Assembly (NCBI GenBank): GCA_033060915.1
Contig: CM065394.1
Span: 34,520,001-34,584,000 of the forward strand
Origin: Euryodendron excelsum
Lineage: Eukaryota; Streptophyta; Magnoliopsida; Ericales; Pentaphylacaceae
Direction of reading: 5' to 3'
DNA length: 64,000 nucleotides
Positions 42,829 to 54,773 of the stretch are shown in pieces. Positions within the stretch are counted from its first letter, which is position 1. The number at the start of each line of letters is the position of its first letter. The notes under the pieces are model-generated. The model made no database searches, was not told where the DNA came from, and worked only from the letters and a program-made list of their open reading frames with translations. The translations under genes were made by a program, and so were the position numbers.

Positions 42829-45167
42829 TGTCACACCCCACATAAGGATGAGACTAGCCGTGAGCCACAAGCCTTGACCCGTGGAACACGAAAGCCTGAT
42901 CACCTGATAAATACGAATATTTTCATTGAAAATATAAATGTTTAAGTTAATACTCCAAAGATAGTCTGAATAAACCACCAATAATTCAATCATATTCAGG
43001 ATTAACAACTCCAACAAAATAACTATCAAGTTAGGGAATTAATGATCTCAAAACAAATCATCCATTAAATGAATAGTAAATCAACTAGATAAATTCTCAA
43101 ATCCACAACCTAACTCTAAAGACAGCGGAAACAAAAGTAGACACAAGTCATAGGAGGTCAATGACAAAGGGTCTCAGCATCCAAGGTCCAACTCTACTGA
43201 CGTCCGTGCTCACTTGAAATATTATAAGGAGTGTGAGCTCAAAGCCCAGCTCGTGAATGGATTGCCTCAAAAATAATAACCATAAATTTAGAAATTGCAG
43301 TTTATGATCAAAATAAATTTCATGAAAATGATCCCAATGCCAATCAATTCACTTAAAAGAATGTTCTTTTAAATCTGCATAACTCGATGCAAAACAAATA
43401 AAAATCACATTATCACAATGGTGACAACAAATAAATCAATGGATAATCGTATAGAAAAACCAGTTAAAGAATAATGTAACATGTGCCAAATAATATCTCA
43501 TGGGTAATATACCCGTTGGATCCAACATTGTACTTAGAGTCACCTAGCCTGGCTTCTAGGTTTATTCCCTAAGCCGATCCGGTTGAGATCACCACGAATT
43601 TCACGGGCCTGTTCCCTAGCTGCCAGAGTTACCCCAATCAAAGGGCTTGTTCCCTGGGCTTCACCTGGCCCCAATAACCATAAACAAAAGAGTTTTCACC
43701 ATTAAATAATTCTCAAACTATGCTCATGCATTTTCTCAAAATAACTGAACAATAATTCTCAATGCAATATAGAAGAAAAAGATTTAACATTTCTCATAAT
43801 TCAAACTAAGCTTTATTCTTTAAATAAAATATACCTCATGATTTATAAAACATGTTTTTGAAGTCAATTCTGCATGGGAGTTTGTAATTTTATACTAGCA
43901 AGACAAAATCACTCACCTGATATGGACTTGAAAATACAACACGAAAACTAACGAATGCAACCTGAATTACAAAAATTAAAGCCTAACATTAATGAAAAAT
44001 CTACAATTAAAAAACTAAAAACAACCTCAATTTTGAAACCTACACGTCAAAGTACTTAGCGTAGCACTGCTCCAATTTCTAAAAGTCTCTTATGGGCCAA
44101 GGTCACTGTTGAGCACCAAACACCATACAATTGACTACACTAGATAGTTTCCCCAAGTCATCTTCCTCCTCACAAAACAGCACACTGGTTCACGAGTTCT
44201 CTTCATTTTTATTTTTTTCTGTACAACCCGTAGCCGCAATACTCCTTCCATTACTCTTCATTTCGAAACCATTATACTCCAAAACTCACACCATCTAACA
44301 TCAACCAGATAATATATATATATATATACGTTTATGTATACATATATATATGTATATGTATATATATATGTTATTTTTCCAAATATGAATCCATATACCC
44401 AACTAATTGTTTAAACAAATTCTCTGTGATTAGTTTACCACAAATAACCCAACTTTGAGAACAGGTAAAACACTAATACATAGAAAATTTAGAGTTCCAC
44501 ATAATAAAACCAGACTAATCTTACCTCCAAGAATGTGAAACAATTTCCAAATCACTAGTCTCAAGCACTACAATAAAAGCTTCTTTCTTCAATTACACAG
44601 TACCTAGCCTTTGTTCTCTCCCTCTCTCTACATACGGTTTCCTCTTTCCTCTCTTTCTCTATAGCCGCAACGCAATAACTCATCTCTCTCTCTCTCAAAC
44701 CCTACATGAGAAGCACGAATAAATCACGTGACTGACCCCAATCATTATATTTAATTCTCAACACACTCACTCACATGCACCTAGTGATTACACCCAATGA
44801 TAATCTCACTTAGGACACTTGGCACTCTCACCTGACATAGTCTATAGTAATTATTCCAAGCTTCCACACACCTAAACATAAATATATAACCAATTGTTTA
44901 CACCATCACACACTCAAAATATTCTCAATCAAAGGCTATACATTGACATTCAATATCACACGGCTAAACTTTAAATAATTAAATATTAATTATCAACACT
45001 CATCTGACTTAATATAAATTAATAACTTAAACCAAATAATTAAATATTAATTATCAAAACTCATCTGACTTAATATAAATTAATAACTTAAACCATGAAC
45101 ATAGGATGCAATTAAATTTAATTGACATTACAAGTATAACAAATAAATATATTTACGGTTTATTACA
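42829..45167 (-). mobile_element. 2.34-kb solo LTR inserted in copia gag
   Basis: Bounded by TGTCACACCCC on the left and TTTATTACA on the right. Flanks CTTTT (42824-42828) and CTTTC (45168-45172) match at 4 of 5 bases. Its minus-strand end GGGTGTGACA is shared in style with the Ty3 LTRs at 11-23 kb, suggesting a Ty3/gypsy LTR in reverse. It has no coding sequence. It contains (TA)n at 44310-44370, CT-rich stretches, and a tandem duplication of about 67 bp at 44976-45093. Confidence 0.68.
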
Positions 45168-45868
45168 CTTTCTCTACTTCTGCTTCTGCCTCTCCCTCTA
45201 CTTCTACCTCTATCTCTATCTCTGTTATCTTCTTGAGGCCTTGCCCTACTTTCTATAGCGAGGGCATACGATTGCTCTATGCTAGCTTCCTTCGGTTTGG
45301 CTTCTTCATTGGACAGGGCATCCTTGACCATTGCAATGGTGAGTTTGCCATTTGGAGATGAGTTGCTAAGGGACGCCATCAACGTCTCCCAACTGTGTGG
45401 TAGAGAATTGAGAAGTAAGAGGGCTTACTCTTCATCTTCTCGCGGTAGTTCCATGACTGCAAGCTGGTTCACGTAGTTCTGAAACTAACTAGTGTGCTCA
45501 GCAATTGACGTGCCACTTTTCAACTTCAAGTTGACAAATTGCTTCATCAAGAGAGCTTTGTTTCGAGCGGTTTTGGCTTGAAACATATTCTCTAGTTTCG
45601 TCCAGAGAGTATATGCATCTATCTCCTAGGCAACATGGTGTAATACACTATAGTCAATCGATTATTTGATCAAATCTATAGTTTTCTTGTTCTTCCTACT
45701 CCACTTTGCTTTCGTTATTTCTGTCGGTTTCACCCTCACTGCATCCAAGAGATCAAATGAATTCCGACAGTTCAAGTAGTCCTCCATTCGAGACCATCAA
45801 ATGGCATAGTTCAAATAAATGAGCATGATCATAGCTCCTGAGATTGATTTTGATGGTTCTTCCATGAA
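45168..45868 (-). pseudogene. Copia gag (UBN2-type) N-terminal part
   Basis: Minus-strand frames read SIDYSVLHHVA, DAYTLWTKLENMFQAKTARN, NSLPHSWETLMASLSNSSPN, KDALSNEEAKPKEAS and an Arg/Ser-rich tail up to 45168. This is the copia gag-polypeptide domain. At least four in-frame stops are present. The Arg-Ser tail is gag, not an SR protein. Confidence 0.8.
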
Positions 45869-46381
45869 TTTACTCTCCAATTGGTTTGTACAATACTATA
45901 AAAGTAGAATTTACCAAAACAGAGTGCACGGTTGCATCCGGAATGGCAAAAAACTCCAAGATGTGCTTAACTAAAAATTTTATTTTTTGGGTTAAACTGT
46001 AATTTCAAAAAGCCTGGGGCTAAACTATAATTTCTAGAAAATTTTGAGGCCAAACTATAATTTTTAAAATTTTTGATGGCGTGGCAATTGCTACTGACTA
46101 GACGATGATATAGTAGCTGACTAGGCAATGACGTAGCAATTGATAGGGCGCTGATGTCAATGATGACGTCAGCTCTTCCTCTCCAGCGCGGTGATGTTGC
46201 CGGCATTGACTCACTGGAACAAAACTTTGACCGACTCATACAGGCTCGTTTTAGCTCCATTTTTTGTGTGGTTTGCGCCGTTGAACTTGTATTGATGAGA
46301 CGAACACACTAGCGGCCAAAACACTATTTTGACAAATTTGATTTATGGGTAGTGAGCAAAAAATTGCTCCCGCGGCTCTAA
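45869..46381 (-). other. Copia untranslated leader
   Basis: It lies between PBS and gag. It contains repeated GATGACGTCA-like and CTGACTAG motifs at 46090-46170. No coding sequence. Confidence 0.55.
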
Positions 46382-46397
46382 CCTTACTCTGATATCA
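46382..46397 (-). other. Copia primer binding site
   Basis: The minus strand reads TGATATCAGAGTAAGG, one mismatch from the tRNA-iMet-complementary TGGTATCAGAG, two bases inside the right LTR. Confidence 0.75.
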
Positions 46398-46399
46398 CT

Positions 46400-47022
46400 T
46401 ATTATACTAGAAATCAAATACACACTCACAAATAATGAATTGAAAAAAGAAACTTCACTACATAGAGAGAAAAAACAAAGGAGGAGGAGGAAGAGGAGGC
46501 TTGGCTCTCTCTCTCAACTCAACTCACCACCACTCTTACAAAAAAAAAAACTCTATATTGCTTGCTTGATGTTCTCCCTCACCTCAACTCTCTATTTATA
46601 GGGGAGGGGAGATCCAAATGTCAAAATTTGGCAGTCACCAACCTTGACAAACAGTGGTCGACAGATGACTTTGGTGGCCGGCAGACTTGAGGATGCATGG
46701 GCGGCTTCAATGCGGGTCGACTCCGCACGCGATGTCGATCTGCAGATCCGATCAGCCGGATTTTTGAGTGACGATAAGGTAAGACCTACATTTGGTCAAT
46801 CGGTGGCAAATGATGAAGTTTACATAGCAGGTCACGATGACCTTTTGGTAGACTAAGGACAAAACACACCATCGATCACACTATAAATTCTGAAGCCCTC
46901 ACAAGCAAGGTATGGACAATTAACTCAAAGTATATACGACTTTTATTTACTCAATTCTCGATTAAGCTTGCTAACTCGAACATCCGGCGGCTTGCCTTTT
47001 TGACTTGGATATGAACCCATCA
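46400..47022 (-). repeat. Right (5') LTR of the copia element
   Basis: 623 bp, ends TATTATAC (TG to TA change) and GAACCCATCA, followed by TAATA. Longer than the left LTR by an internal block of about 275 bp. Confidence 0.85.
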
Positions 47023-47242
47023 TAATATGAGAAACATCCCTGGATTTTGAATTTAATCATCAGTTTCCAACCATAATTTGCAATTGCTGTTCAAAAAAAA
47101 ATAATCGTGTTCTCTGCTTTAAACGTGGTATTGTTTTGTTTTGATCCCCCGTAATTCATAATGTTAGATTAAGCATGCATCTTTGTGTCCAATCTTTCTC
47201 CACTGGGTTATTTTCTTACTAAGGAATTTCTTTCTTGTGCAG

Positions 47243-49020
47243 GTGTGGATTTGAAGGGACGCGAGCTAAAATCCAAACGGGAAATTGGTTGTTCAGTGGT
47301 GACTATTGTTTATCATCGTTCCAATGCTATTATATATATTTCTTTTCTTTTTGTAAACACCCCTGTTCCCTCTAACCAAGAAAAAAAAAAGTAAGGATAA
47401 TTTTCTGAAATACTGTTTGAAAATTCCAGGTCTTCTGGCAAAGGTGGCAGATGATTTAATCATCCTTTTGTTTGATGTTGTGGCACTAAGGATGGTACGT
47501 AAATTTAAAGGCCATACAGGCCATATTACAGACTTGTGCTTCAGTGAGGATGGCAAATGGCTCTTGTCATCTAGCATGGATGGGAGTCTTAGAATTTGGG
47601 ATGTCATCTTAGCAAGACAAACAGAAGCTATACATGTTGGTGTATCTATAACTGCATTGTCTTTGTCACCAAATATGGATGTTTTAGCAACAACTCATGT
47701 GGATCAAAATGGGGTCTATCCGTTTGAAAAGTACAACATGATCGAAATTCTGAGCTTCTCACATGTAATGTATAAAAATTTGCTGGCTATTTCTATGTTT
47801 TACCCGTCGTTATTTCTGAATCTAGAAACTTGACGACTTGCAATTTTTTTCAGGGTTAATCGGGCAATGTTTACAGGAGCTTCTAATGTTGAGTCCTATG
47901 GAAGTGGGAAGGAAATAGCGGGCGTTAAATTGCCATCTGTCTCTTCAGTAGAAGGTTCTCAAGATAATGATTCTGATAAGCCCATTGTTACCCACTCAAA
48001 AGTTGCCCACAATTCTCATAGTCCACATACGGATTGGCAAATTCCAGAGCTAGTGACTCTGTCACTATTGCCTAGGAGCCAGTGGCAAAGCTTGATCAAT
48101 TAAGACATTATAAAGGTTCTTCCTGCTCCCCTTTGACTTGTACTACTAACTGATTTTTTTTTTTCTTTCTGAAATAGAATGATAATCATTCCACTTTATT
48201 TTGATTTTTTATTTGCTGACAATTTCAGGCTCGCAACAAACCAATTGAGCCTCCAAAGAAACCGGAAAGGCATTTTTCTTCCTGCCTTCAATTCCATCTC
48301 TTTCTGGAGAAATATTGTTTAAACATATTGAGTCAGCTACTGAAATGAAGGATAAGAAAACTGATGAACTTGAAGAAAGACGCATACAAACTGATTTGGT
48401 GGCATCCCCATTTGTGTAACTGCTTCAATCCTCTGCAGACATGAAAATTGTAAGTTTACCAACTAAGATTTGTTTGTACTTAAAAGTGTTCAAAATTTAC
48501 AAGTTTAATGAAGTTAATTGTTCAACTGTATCTAAAACATTGTGTGGTTTTGCAGTTTCGGCATTCACTAATTATATTAAAAGTTTTTCTTTGTCAACTT
48601 TGGATATGGAACTTAGAATGCTTCAGCTTTACAACCAACTCAATTGATAGGGTTCTTTGCTATAGATACGCAAGTAAACAATACATGCGCAAAGCTTTAG
48701 GATATAAAAAATCTGCCATGCCCAAATAAATTCTGGAGAATATCGATAGTTCTAAAATTTTGAGGAGTTTGCTGATTTTAGCATTATGCAGGATTTGGAA
48801 ATTTTGCTATATCCAAGGTTGTGGTTCTTCTCTAGTTTTATTTGACGACATGTTTATTTCTTCTGTCCAGGTCAATGGTGAGACAATTAGCCGACAACCG
48901 AAGTTAGAAGATAAGGCACGAAAGCTTCTAGAAATTCAATGTGCATTTTGGCATCGAGTAGATGGGTTGCTCCAAAGTGCTAGATGCATGGTTACATTTC
49001 TCAGTAACTCTCAGTTTTAA
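47243..49020 (+). pseudogene. UTP21/WDR36-like gene, downstream part
   Basis: Exon blocks are 47243 to about 47330 (DLKGRELKSKREIGC), 47430 to about 47719 (two WD40 repeats: VRKFKGHTGHITDLCFSEDG, SSSMDGSLRIWDV), 47854-48115 (RAMFTGASNVESYGSGKE to SLLPRSQWQSLIN), 48229-48449, 48556 to about 48650 (SLSTLDMELRMLQ) and 48871-49020. The last ends FLSNSQF and the natural stop. The last three form the Utp21 C-terminal domain. Breaks: TAA at 48101-48103, a frameshift after 48270, a stop near 48418, and a damaged exon at 48556. The order and phase otherwise follow the plant UTP21 gene. With the copia insertion and missing 5' half, it is a pseudogene. Confidence 0.87.
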
Positions 49021-49293
49021 GTGTCCTGCAGTCCCATTTCTTGTTTGTAGTTTAATTTTTGCCCAATTTTGGTCACTTGGTTCAATTTTAGCAGTTCATT
49101 GTTTCTTTGTCCAATTTTGGCATTGTAATTTGGTCTGTGCAACATCTAATTTTTGAAATGAGAGTTTATGACCAACTGGTCATAAACTGGTCTCTACTCT
49201 CAATCGGGGGAAAGAGTATACGTAGAAACTGATTGACCGCGCAGAATAATTATGACTGAAAGGGCCACGTGCTTTGCGCATTTTTTTGAAGTT
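49021..49293. other. UTP21 3' flank
   Basis: It contains a 12-bp perfect hairpin at 49163-49188 and CCAATTTTGG motifs at 49060-49130. No gene. Confidence 0.6.
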
Positions 49294-49298
49294 GCAGA

Positions 49299-50274
49299 TG
49301 TTAGTTCAGAAATTTGTAAAAGAAAAAAGAAGATGAATAATCGCATCCAAGACACGATTAATATCGCTTTCCTTAAGACGATATTCGCTCCCACCAATTT
49401 TCAGAATCTGGTGTGTACCGGGTTAATGGCGAATTGCCTCTAGGATAAAATGGAGCCCAAAAAAATCTGTAATTCTGACTGCGTGTTGCACACACGAAAT
49501 CAGACCCGAATACCCTCTGATTATCAAGTCTGCCAAGAATCTGAATATCTATTTCTGTAGAAACAGACTTCAGAGATGATGAATAATAAAACTAGAAAAG
49601 AATCAAGAACTGTATTGCCTTTCAATAAATAGAGAAGTTGTAGGAAAAATTATATATTTTTGTTTGTGAATTTGCAATGGTTTTATAGACATTTTGGTGT
49701 CTTTTTGGACCAGACATGACTGTTAGAATTCAAATAATAACTTATTTCTAACAATCGCTTGCAGGTTTGAACACAGTAGTCGGATCGCTCCTTTCTTAAT
49801 CTAACGGTGTAGATCGCATCTATTTATTATTTGATCAGATCATACATCACATCTCTATGATCAGGTGTGGTTCTCACTATACGATATTTTTTGCTTATGT
49901 ATTAGCCATCCGATCGTTGATCATCATGATTTACAAAAATCAATGGTCTTGATCACACGCCACACGCGCACGTGCCATGTGTCCAAGTGCCAAATGCGCC
50001 ATTAAAGCGCCACATTGCGCCACGCGACTCGCATACGAGACGTGCGCGTGGCGCACATGTGGCTTGGCACACTTGAGTGCTACACCCAATCATTGCTCTA
50101 AAGCAATACATAGAAAATTGTTGGCATTTATAAATGCCTTACAAAACTTCTCATTTTTCAATGTGGGATTCATTTAATAAAGCAATAAAGACTTTCTTCA
50201 AAGCTAGTCAAAACCAAAATGGAAAAACCCCAAAACTACTACATATATTATATATTTTGAAAATAATTTCAACA
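49299..50274 (-). repeat. 3' LTR of the copia element
   Basis: 976 bp. About 20 differences from the other LTR in the first 300 bases by eye, so the insertion is not recent. Contains a dense GCGCCAC/GTGGCGC region at 49950-50075. Confidence 0.9.
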
Positions 50275-50836
50275 ATCCCCCACCATTTTCAAAATAATTT
50301 GAAAAACATACCTTGGCCAGACAAGGAAAACTAATGCATAAATGAAGGTGTCTTATGGACTTGAACCATCACTTAGTGATAACACATCAAGGTTAACAAG
50401 GATGACATAGTAGGCAAGCTTTGAACTAACAATCCTGTATAGTTAACCGGACATGTCTCACACATTAGTATTCTCTTCTTTAGGTAAATTCATAAAAGTT
50501 GACACGTGGATTGGCCTTGTGTCTATATCCTGTTTCATGAGTGCTCTAGAGACTGCCCAAGTCATCATAGAAGGTGGCACCGCCTTCGACACTCATATAG
50601 GTAGACTTATCTGAAGTGTTCCAGTAACTTAAACACTTCAACACAATATATTATAAGTCTATTAAGAGCATATTGCTCAACCTTCCCCATTTACATTACT
50701 GGTACCAAGCACCTTTTTTCTTGGGATGAAAAATATGTATAGTGCTTGCAGTCACTACATCTGATGTACTTTGGCTCATTGAACTCAAGACTTGATGTTT
50801 CAAGCGTTGAGTCGAGTTTCCACCAGTGATGACTAA

Positions 50837-52271
50837 TCATATTGGCCGAAGACCCATCCCTATTGATGTTTTCTTCACCAAGTCCCTTGCAAGTCCTTTA
50901 GTAAGCGGATCTGCCAAGTTTTGGCATGATCTCACAAAATCTATGGTGATAACTCTATCAGTGAGCATTTGTCTCACACTGTTATGTCTCAGGCCAATAT
51001 GTCTAGATTTGCCATTATAAATGTGGCTATATGCTCGTGACAGTGTAGCCTCACAATCACAATGCAAAGATATAGGTGACATTGGTTTAGACCAAAGAGG
51101 AATTTCTAACAACAAATTCCTAAGCCACTCAGCCTCTTTGCTACAAGAAGCCAAAGCTACAAACTCTGCAGCCATGGTAGAGTCTGTAATCAAAGTCTGC
51201 TTCTTAGAACCCCAAGAGATAACTCCTCCACCAAGGAGAAATATCCACCCACTGGTTGATGTATGATCATCTCGGTCAGATATCCAACTAGCATCAGTGT
51301 ATCCTTCCAAAACTGTAGGATACCCACTGTAACACAAACCATAATCCATGGTTCCTTTTAGATATTTTAAAGCTCTTATTACAGCATTCCAATGACTAGT
51401 GCTAGGATTACTAGTAAATCTACTAAGTTTACCAACTGCATAAGCAATATCAAGCCGTGTGCATGTCATAACATACATCAAACAACCAATTACTCTAGCA
51501 TACTTTAATTGATCAATAGCTCTACTAGTATTAGGATACAATTTCAGATTTGAATCAAACGGTGTACTCACAGGTTTGCAATCAAATGAATCAAATCTTC
51601 TGAGTATTTTTTCTATATATTGTGATTGAGAAAGGACGATCTCATTAGTATTCCTTTTAATTTGGATACCCAAAATGACATCAGCAATACCCATGTCTTT
51701 CATTTCAAAATTAGATGACAAAAATTTCTTAACTTTCACAATGCTATCAATATCAGTACCAAAAATCAACATGTCATCTACATATAAACAGATAATCACA
51801 CCTTTATCATTATTGAACTTACTATAAACACACTTATCAGATTCATGTATTTTAAAGCCGTTAGTAACCACAACTTGATCAAATTTCTCATGCCACTGTT
51901 TAGATGCTTGTTTAAGTCCGTAAAGAGACTTAACCAACTTACAAACTTTATTTTCTTGTCCAGGCATGATAAAACCCTCAGGTTGGTTCATGTAAACTTC
52001 TTCATCCAATTCACCATTTAAAAATGCAGTTTTAACATTCATTTGATGAATTTCGAAGTTATAGATAGAAGCTAATGCAATAAGCAACCAAATAGTACTA
52101 ATTCTAACAACAGGTGCATAAGTATCAAAATAGTCTATACCTTCTTGTTGTTTAAAACCTTTAGCAACTAATCTAGCCTTAAACTTGTCTATAGTTCCAT
52201 CTACTTTCATTTTCTTTTTGAAAATCCATTTACATCCAACAGGAACAGAACCAGGTGGTAGATCAACTAAT
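50837..52271 (-). pseudogene. Copia reverse transcriptase and RNase H
   Basis: A 457-codon frame (52210-50837), preceded by an in-frame TGA near 52273. RT motifs: KARLVAKGFKQQEGIDYFDT, VKTAFLNGELDEEVYM, LVKSLYGLKQ and the catalytic YVDDM. RNase H motifs: EGYTDASW, DSTMAAEFVAL and the terminal LADPLTKGLARDLV. It ends naturally at a stop beyond LRPI. This part alone would be intact, but it depends on the broken upstream polyprotein. Confidence 0.92.
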
Positions 52272-52273
52272 TT

Positions 52274-53850
52274 TCAAGTTTTATTACCCGTAATAAAGTC
52301 CATTTCATCTTTAATAGCCTCTTTCCAAAAAGCTAAATTTTTAGACTTCATAGCCTCATCGAATGAAAGAGGATCAGGTTCTATAGAAGGCGAAACTGAA
52401 GTTTGCTTAGAGATTGAATCTCTAGTACCTTCTACCAAATAAACAATGAAATCTGGCCCAAAAGACTTTTCAGTCCTTATCCTTTTACTCCTTCTAGGTT
52501 CAGAAGATACAATGACATCTTTTTGTGGTTCCAAAGATCGGTCCACATGTTTTCTAGTCTCATTTATACTGGAAATAGATGTGAAACTATTTTCATAAAA
52601 GACTGCATCTCTAGATTCAAAAATGGTATTGATCTCAATTGAATCATTAGTCTCAATAACAAGAAATCTATATCCTTTACTATGTTCTGCATATCCTAAG
52701 AAAATGCATTCAATAGCTTTTTGTCCTAACTTCTTGATCTTAGGTTCAGGTAATCTAATAATGGCTCTGCAGCCCCAAACTTTAAGATAAAACAAATTAG
52801 GCTTTCTTTTATTTCATAACTCATATGGAGACACTTTAGATATCTTATGAGGAACACGATTCAAAATATCACATGCAGTTAACATAGCTTCACCCCAAAA
52901 ACTATTAGAAAGACCAGAACTAAAGAGCATAGCATTAGTCATTTATATTAAAGTTCTGTTTTTCCTTTCAGCAACTCCATTTTGTTATGGAGTGTAAGCC
53001 ATAGAGGTTTCATGGATAATACCAACAGATTCACAAAATGCAGGAAAATGATATTCACCTCCCCTATCTGATCTAAGGCGTTTAATCTTAGCATTACATT
53101 GACATTCAATTTCTGTTTTATAAACTTTAAACTTATCTAAAACTTCATCTTTAGCATTTAGTAAATAAATATAACAGAATCTTGTATAATCATCAATGAA
53201 AGTTACAAAGTACTTTTTGCCTCCTCTAGTAGAGGTGCTATGCATATCACACACATCACTATGAATTAATTCCAACAAAGTAGAATTTCTATCAACCTTC
53301 GAGAATGGTTTTCTAGTGATTTTAGTATGCATACACATTCTGCATTTATCATTCATGTCATTTGCACATTTAGGAATTAAATCTAACTTAACCATATCAT
53401 GCATTCTTCTTGAATTAACATGTCCTAAACGAAAATGCCATAAAGAAAGAGAATCAACCATATAAGCAGAAACATTCACTTTATTAATATTAAGCTTGAA
53501 CATGCCCTCATACAAATATCCTTTTCCAACAAACATCCCTCCCTTAGTCAAGATAAATTTGTCCAACTCAAATACAAGTTTAAACCCAAACTTATTAAGA
53601 AGACTCCCGGACACTAGATTCTTTCTAACTTTTGGTATATGATACACATCAGTAAGAGTAAGGCTTTTTCCAGAAGCAAACTCTAGATTCACATATCCTT
53701 TTCCCTTGACTGCTGCAGTGGACTAGTTGCCCATGTAAAGAACATTGCCGTCCTCCATGGGTTCATAGGTCTTGAAAGAACTTTTGTCTTTATAAACATG
53801 TCTCGTCACACCAGAGTTAATCCACCATGCTTCATTATCTTCAAGGATAT
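52274..53850 (-). pseudogene. Copia protease and integrase, inactivated
   Basis: The protease active site reads WWINSGVTRH (near 53800) where the family has Asp-Ser-Gly, so the catalytic Asp is Asn. A TAG lies near 53725. Integrase follows: GAG-pre-integrase LWHFRLGHVNSRRM and CRMCMHTKITRKPF, core VTFIDDYTRFCYIYLL, and RLRSDRGGEYH. Further stops occur at about 52993 (after YTP), about 52945 and about 52815. The C-terminus contains LKVWGCRAIIRLPE and KAIECIFLGYAEHSKGYR. Confidence 0.9.
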
Positions 53851-54751
53851 TAACCTCGGATATCATGGCCATAAATTTCTCCTTAGAGTCTTTAGCATCG
53901 TTCCCTTTTTGTTTCTTAAAGAGACGACACTCTTTCTTGTAGTGGCCTTCCTTTTTGCAGTAGAAACATGTCCCCTTCTTTTTCTTCTTATTGTGATTCT
54001 GGTTATTTCCAGAATTATTGCCATTGTTACCAGCATTTCTGCCTCTCTTACGATTATCTTGTCCAGATTAGGAGGGCTATTTTGACCCTTGTCCATCCTC
54101 CATCATATGAACCTTGGAGGCATGAGAGCTATGCTTGTCATTACTGTCTCTTTTCCGAAATTCCTCCTCAATTCGAAGATGACGGCCCAATTCTTTAAGA
54201 GACAGGTCCTCCTTTTTGTGTTTAAGACCCTTTTTGTAGTCTTTCCATGATGATGGAAGTTTGTCCAAAATGGCAGAAACCGTAATGGATTCATCCATTT
54301 TCATGTCATACTGATTGAATTGGTTTAGGATATGCATGATTTCATGAAACTGCTCAATAATAGGACGAGTATCAGACATCTTATAATTGAAAAATTTTGA
54401 AGCCAGAAATTTCTTACCAGTGGCGTCCTCCATTAAGTACTTGGCTTCAAGTGCATCCCACAATTCTTTAGCAGTCCCCTTATTCTGGTACATATCGAAC
54501 AGGGTATCAGACATTGCATTGCAGATGTGTCCTTTGCATATGTAGTCATCTTGCTCCCATTTCATCCTTGTCCTTGTTTCAGCCACAGTCTCATCTTCAT
54601 TTGCAGCAGGCTTAGGGGTGGTGAGAACATACACCACTTTGAGACTGGCAAGTAGGAAGTGCATTTTCTTCCGCCATCTTTTGAAGTTTGCTCCATCAAA
54701 ACGATCCAGTTTCATAAAGTCTGCAGAAAACTCTCGTAATGATGCAGCCAT
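53850..54751 (-). pseudogene. Copia gag with zinc knuckle
   Basis: ATG at 54751-54749 lies only 22 bases from the 5' LTR. The UBN2-type gag comprises LDRFDGANFKRWRKKMHFLL, DALEAKYLMEDATGKKFLAS, LDKLPSSWKDYKK and EELSL-type LSLKELGRHLRIEEE, to about 54077. After a frame change comes a CCHC knuckle (CFYCKKEGHYKKEC) near 53950-53990. Confidence 0.88.
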
Positions 54752-54773
54752 GATCGTAATATTGTCTTAAGAT

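Larger units (their letters stand above)
31598..47022 (-). mobile_element. Ty1/copia (Tnt1-like) element carrying 9.2 kb of foreign DNA
   Basis: LTRs 31598-31944 and 46400-47022 are flanked by TAATA at 31593-31597 and at 47023-47027. A polypurine tract reads on the minus strand next to the left LTR (31945-31955 complement) and a tRNA-iMet PBS next to the right LTR. The gag N-terminus is at 45868-45168, gag continues at 42828-42717, and RT-RNase H is at 33490-31992. The rest of the polyprotein is missing. In its place lie a SIRE LTR fragment, a resistance-gene fragment, a geminivirus-like block and a PDF1A/GH28 copy. All coding pieces carry stops. Confidence 0.85.

Noticed and set aside
45128..45382. 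Arg/Ser-rich ORF as an SR splicing protein
   Set aside because: It is in frame with copia gag motifs and ends at a solo LTR insertion.
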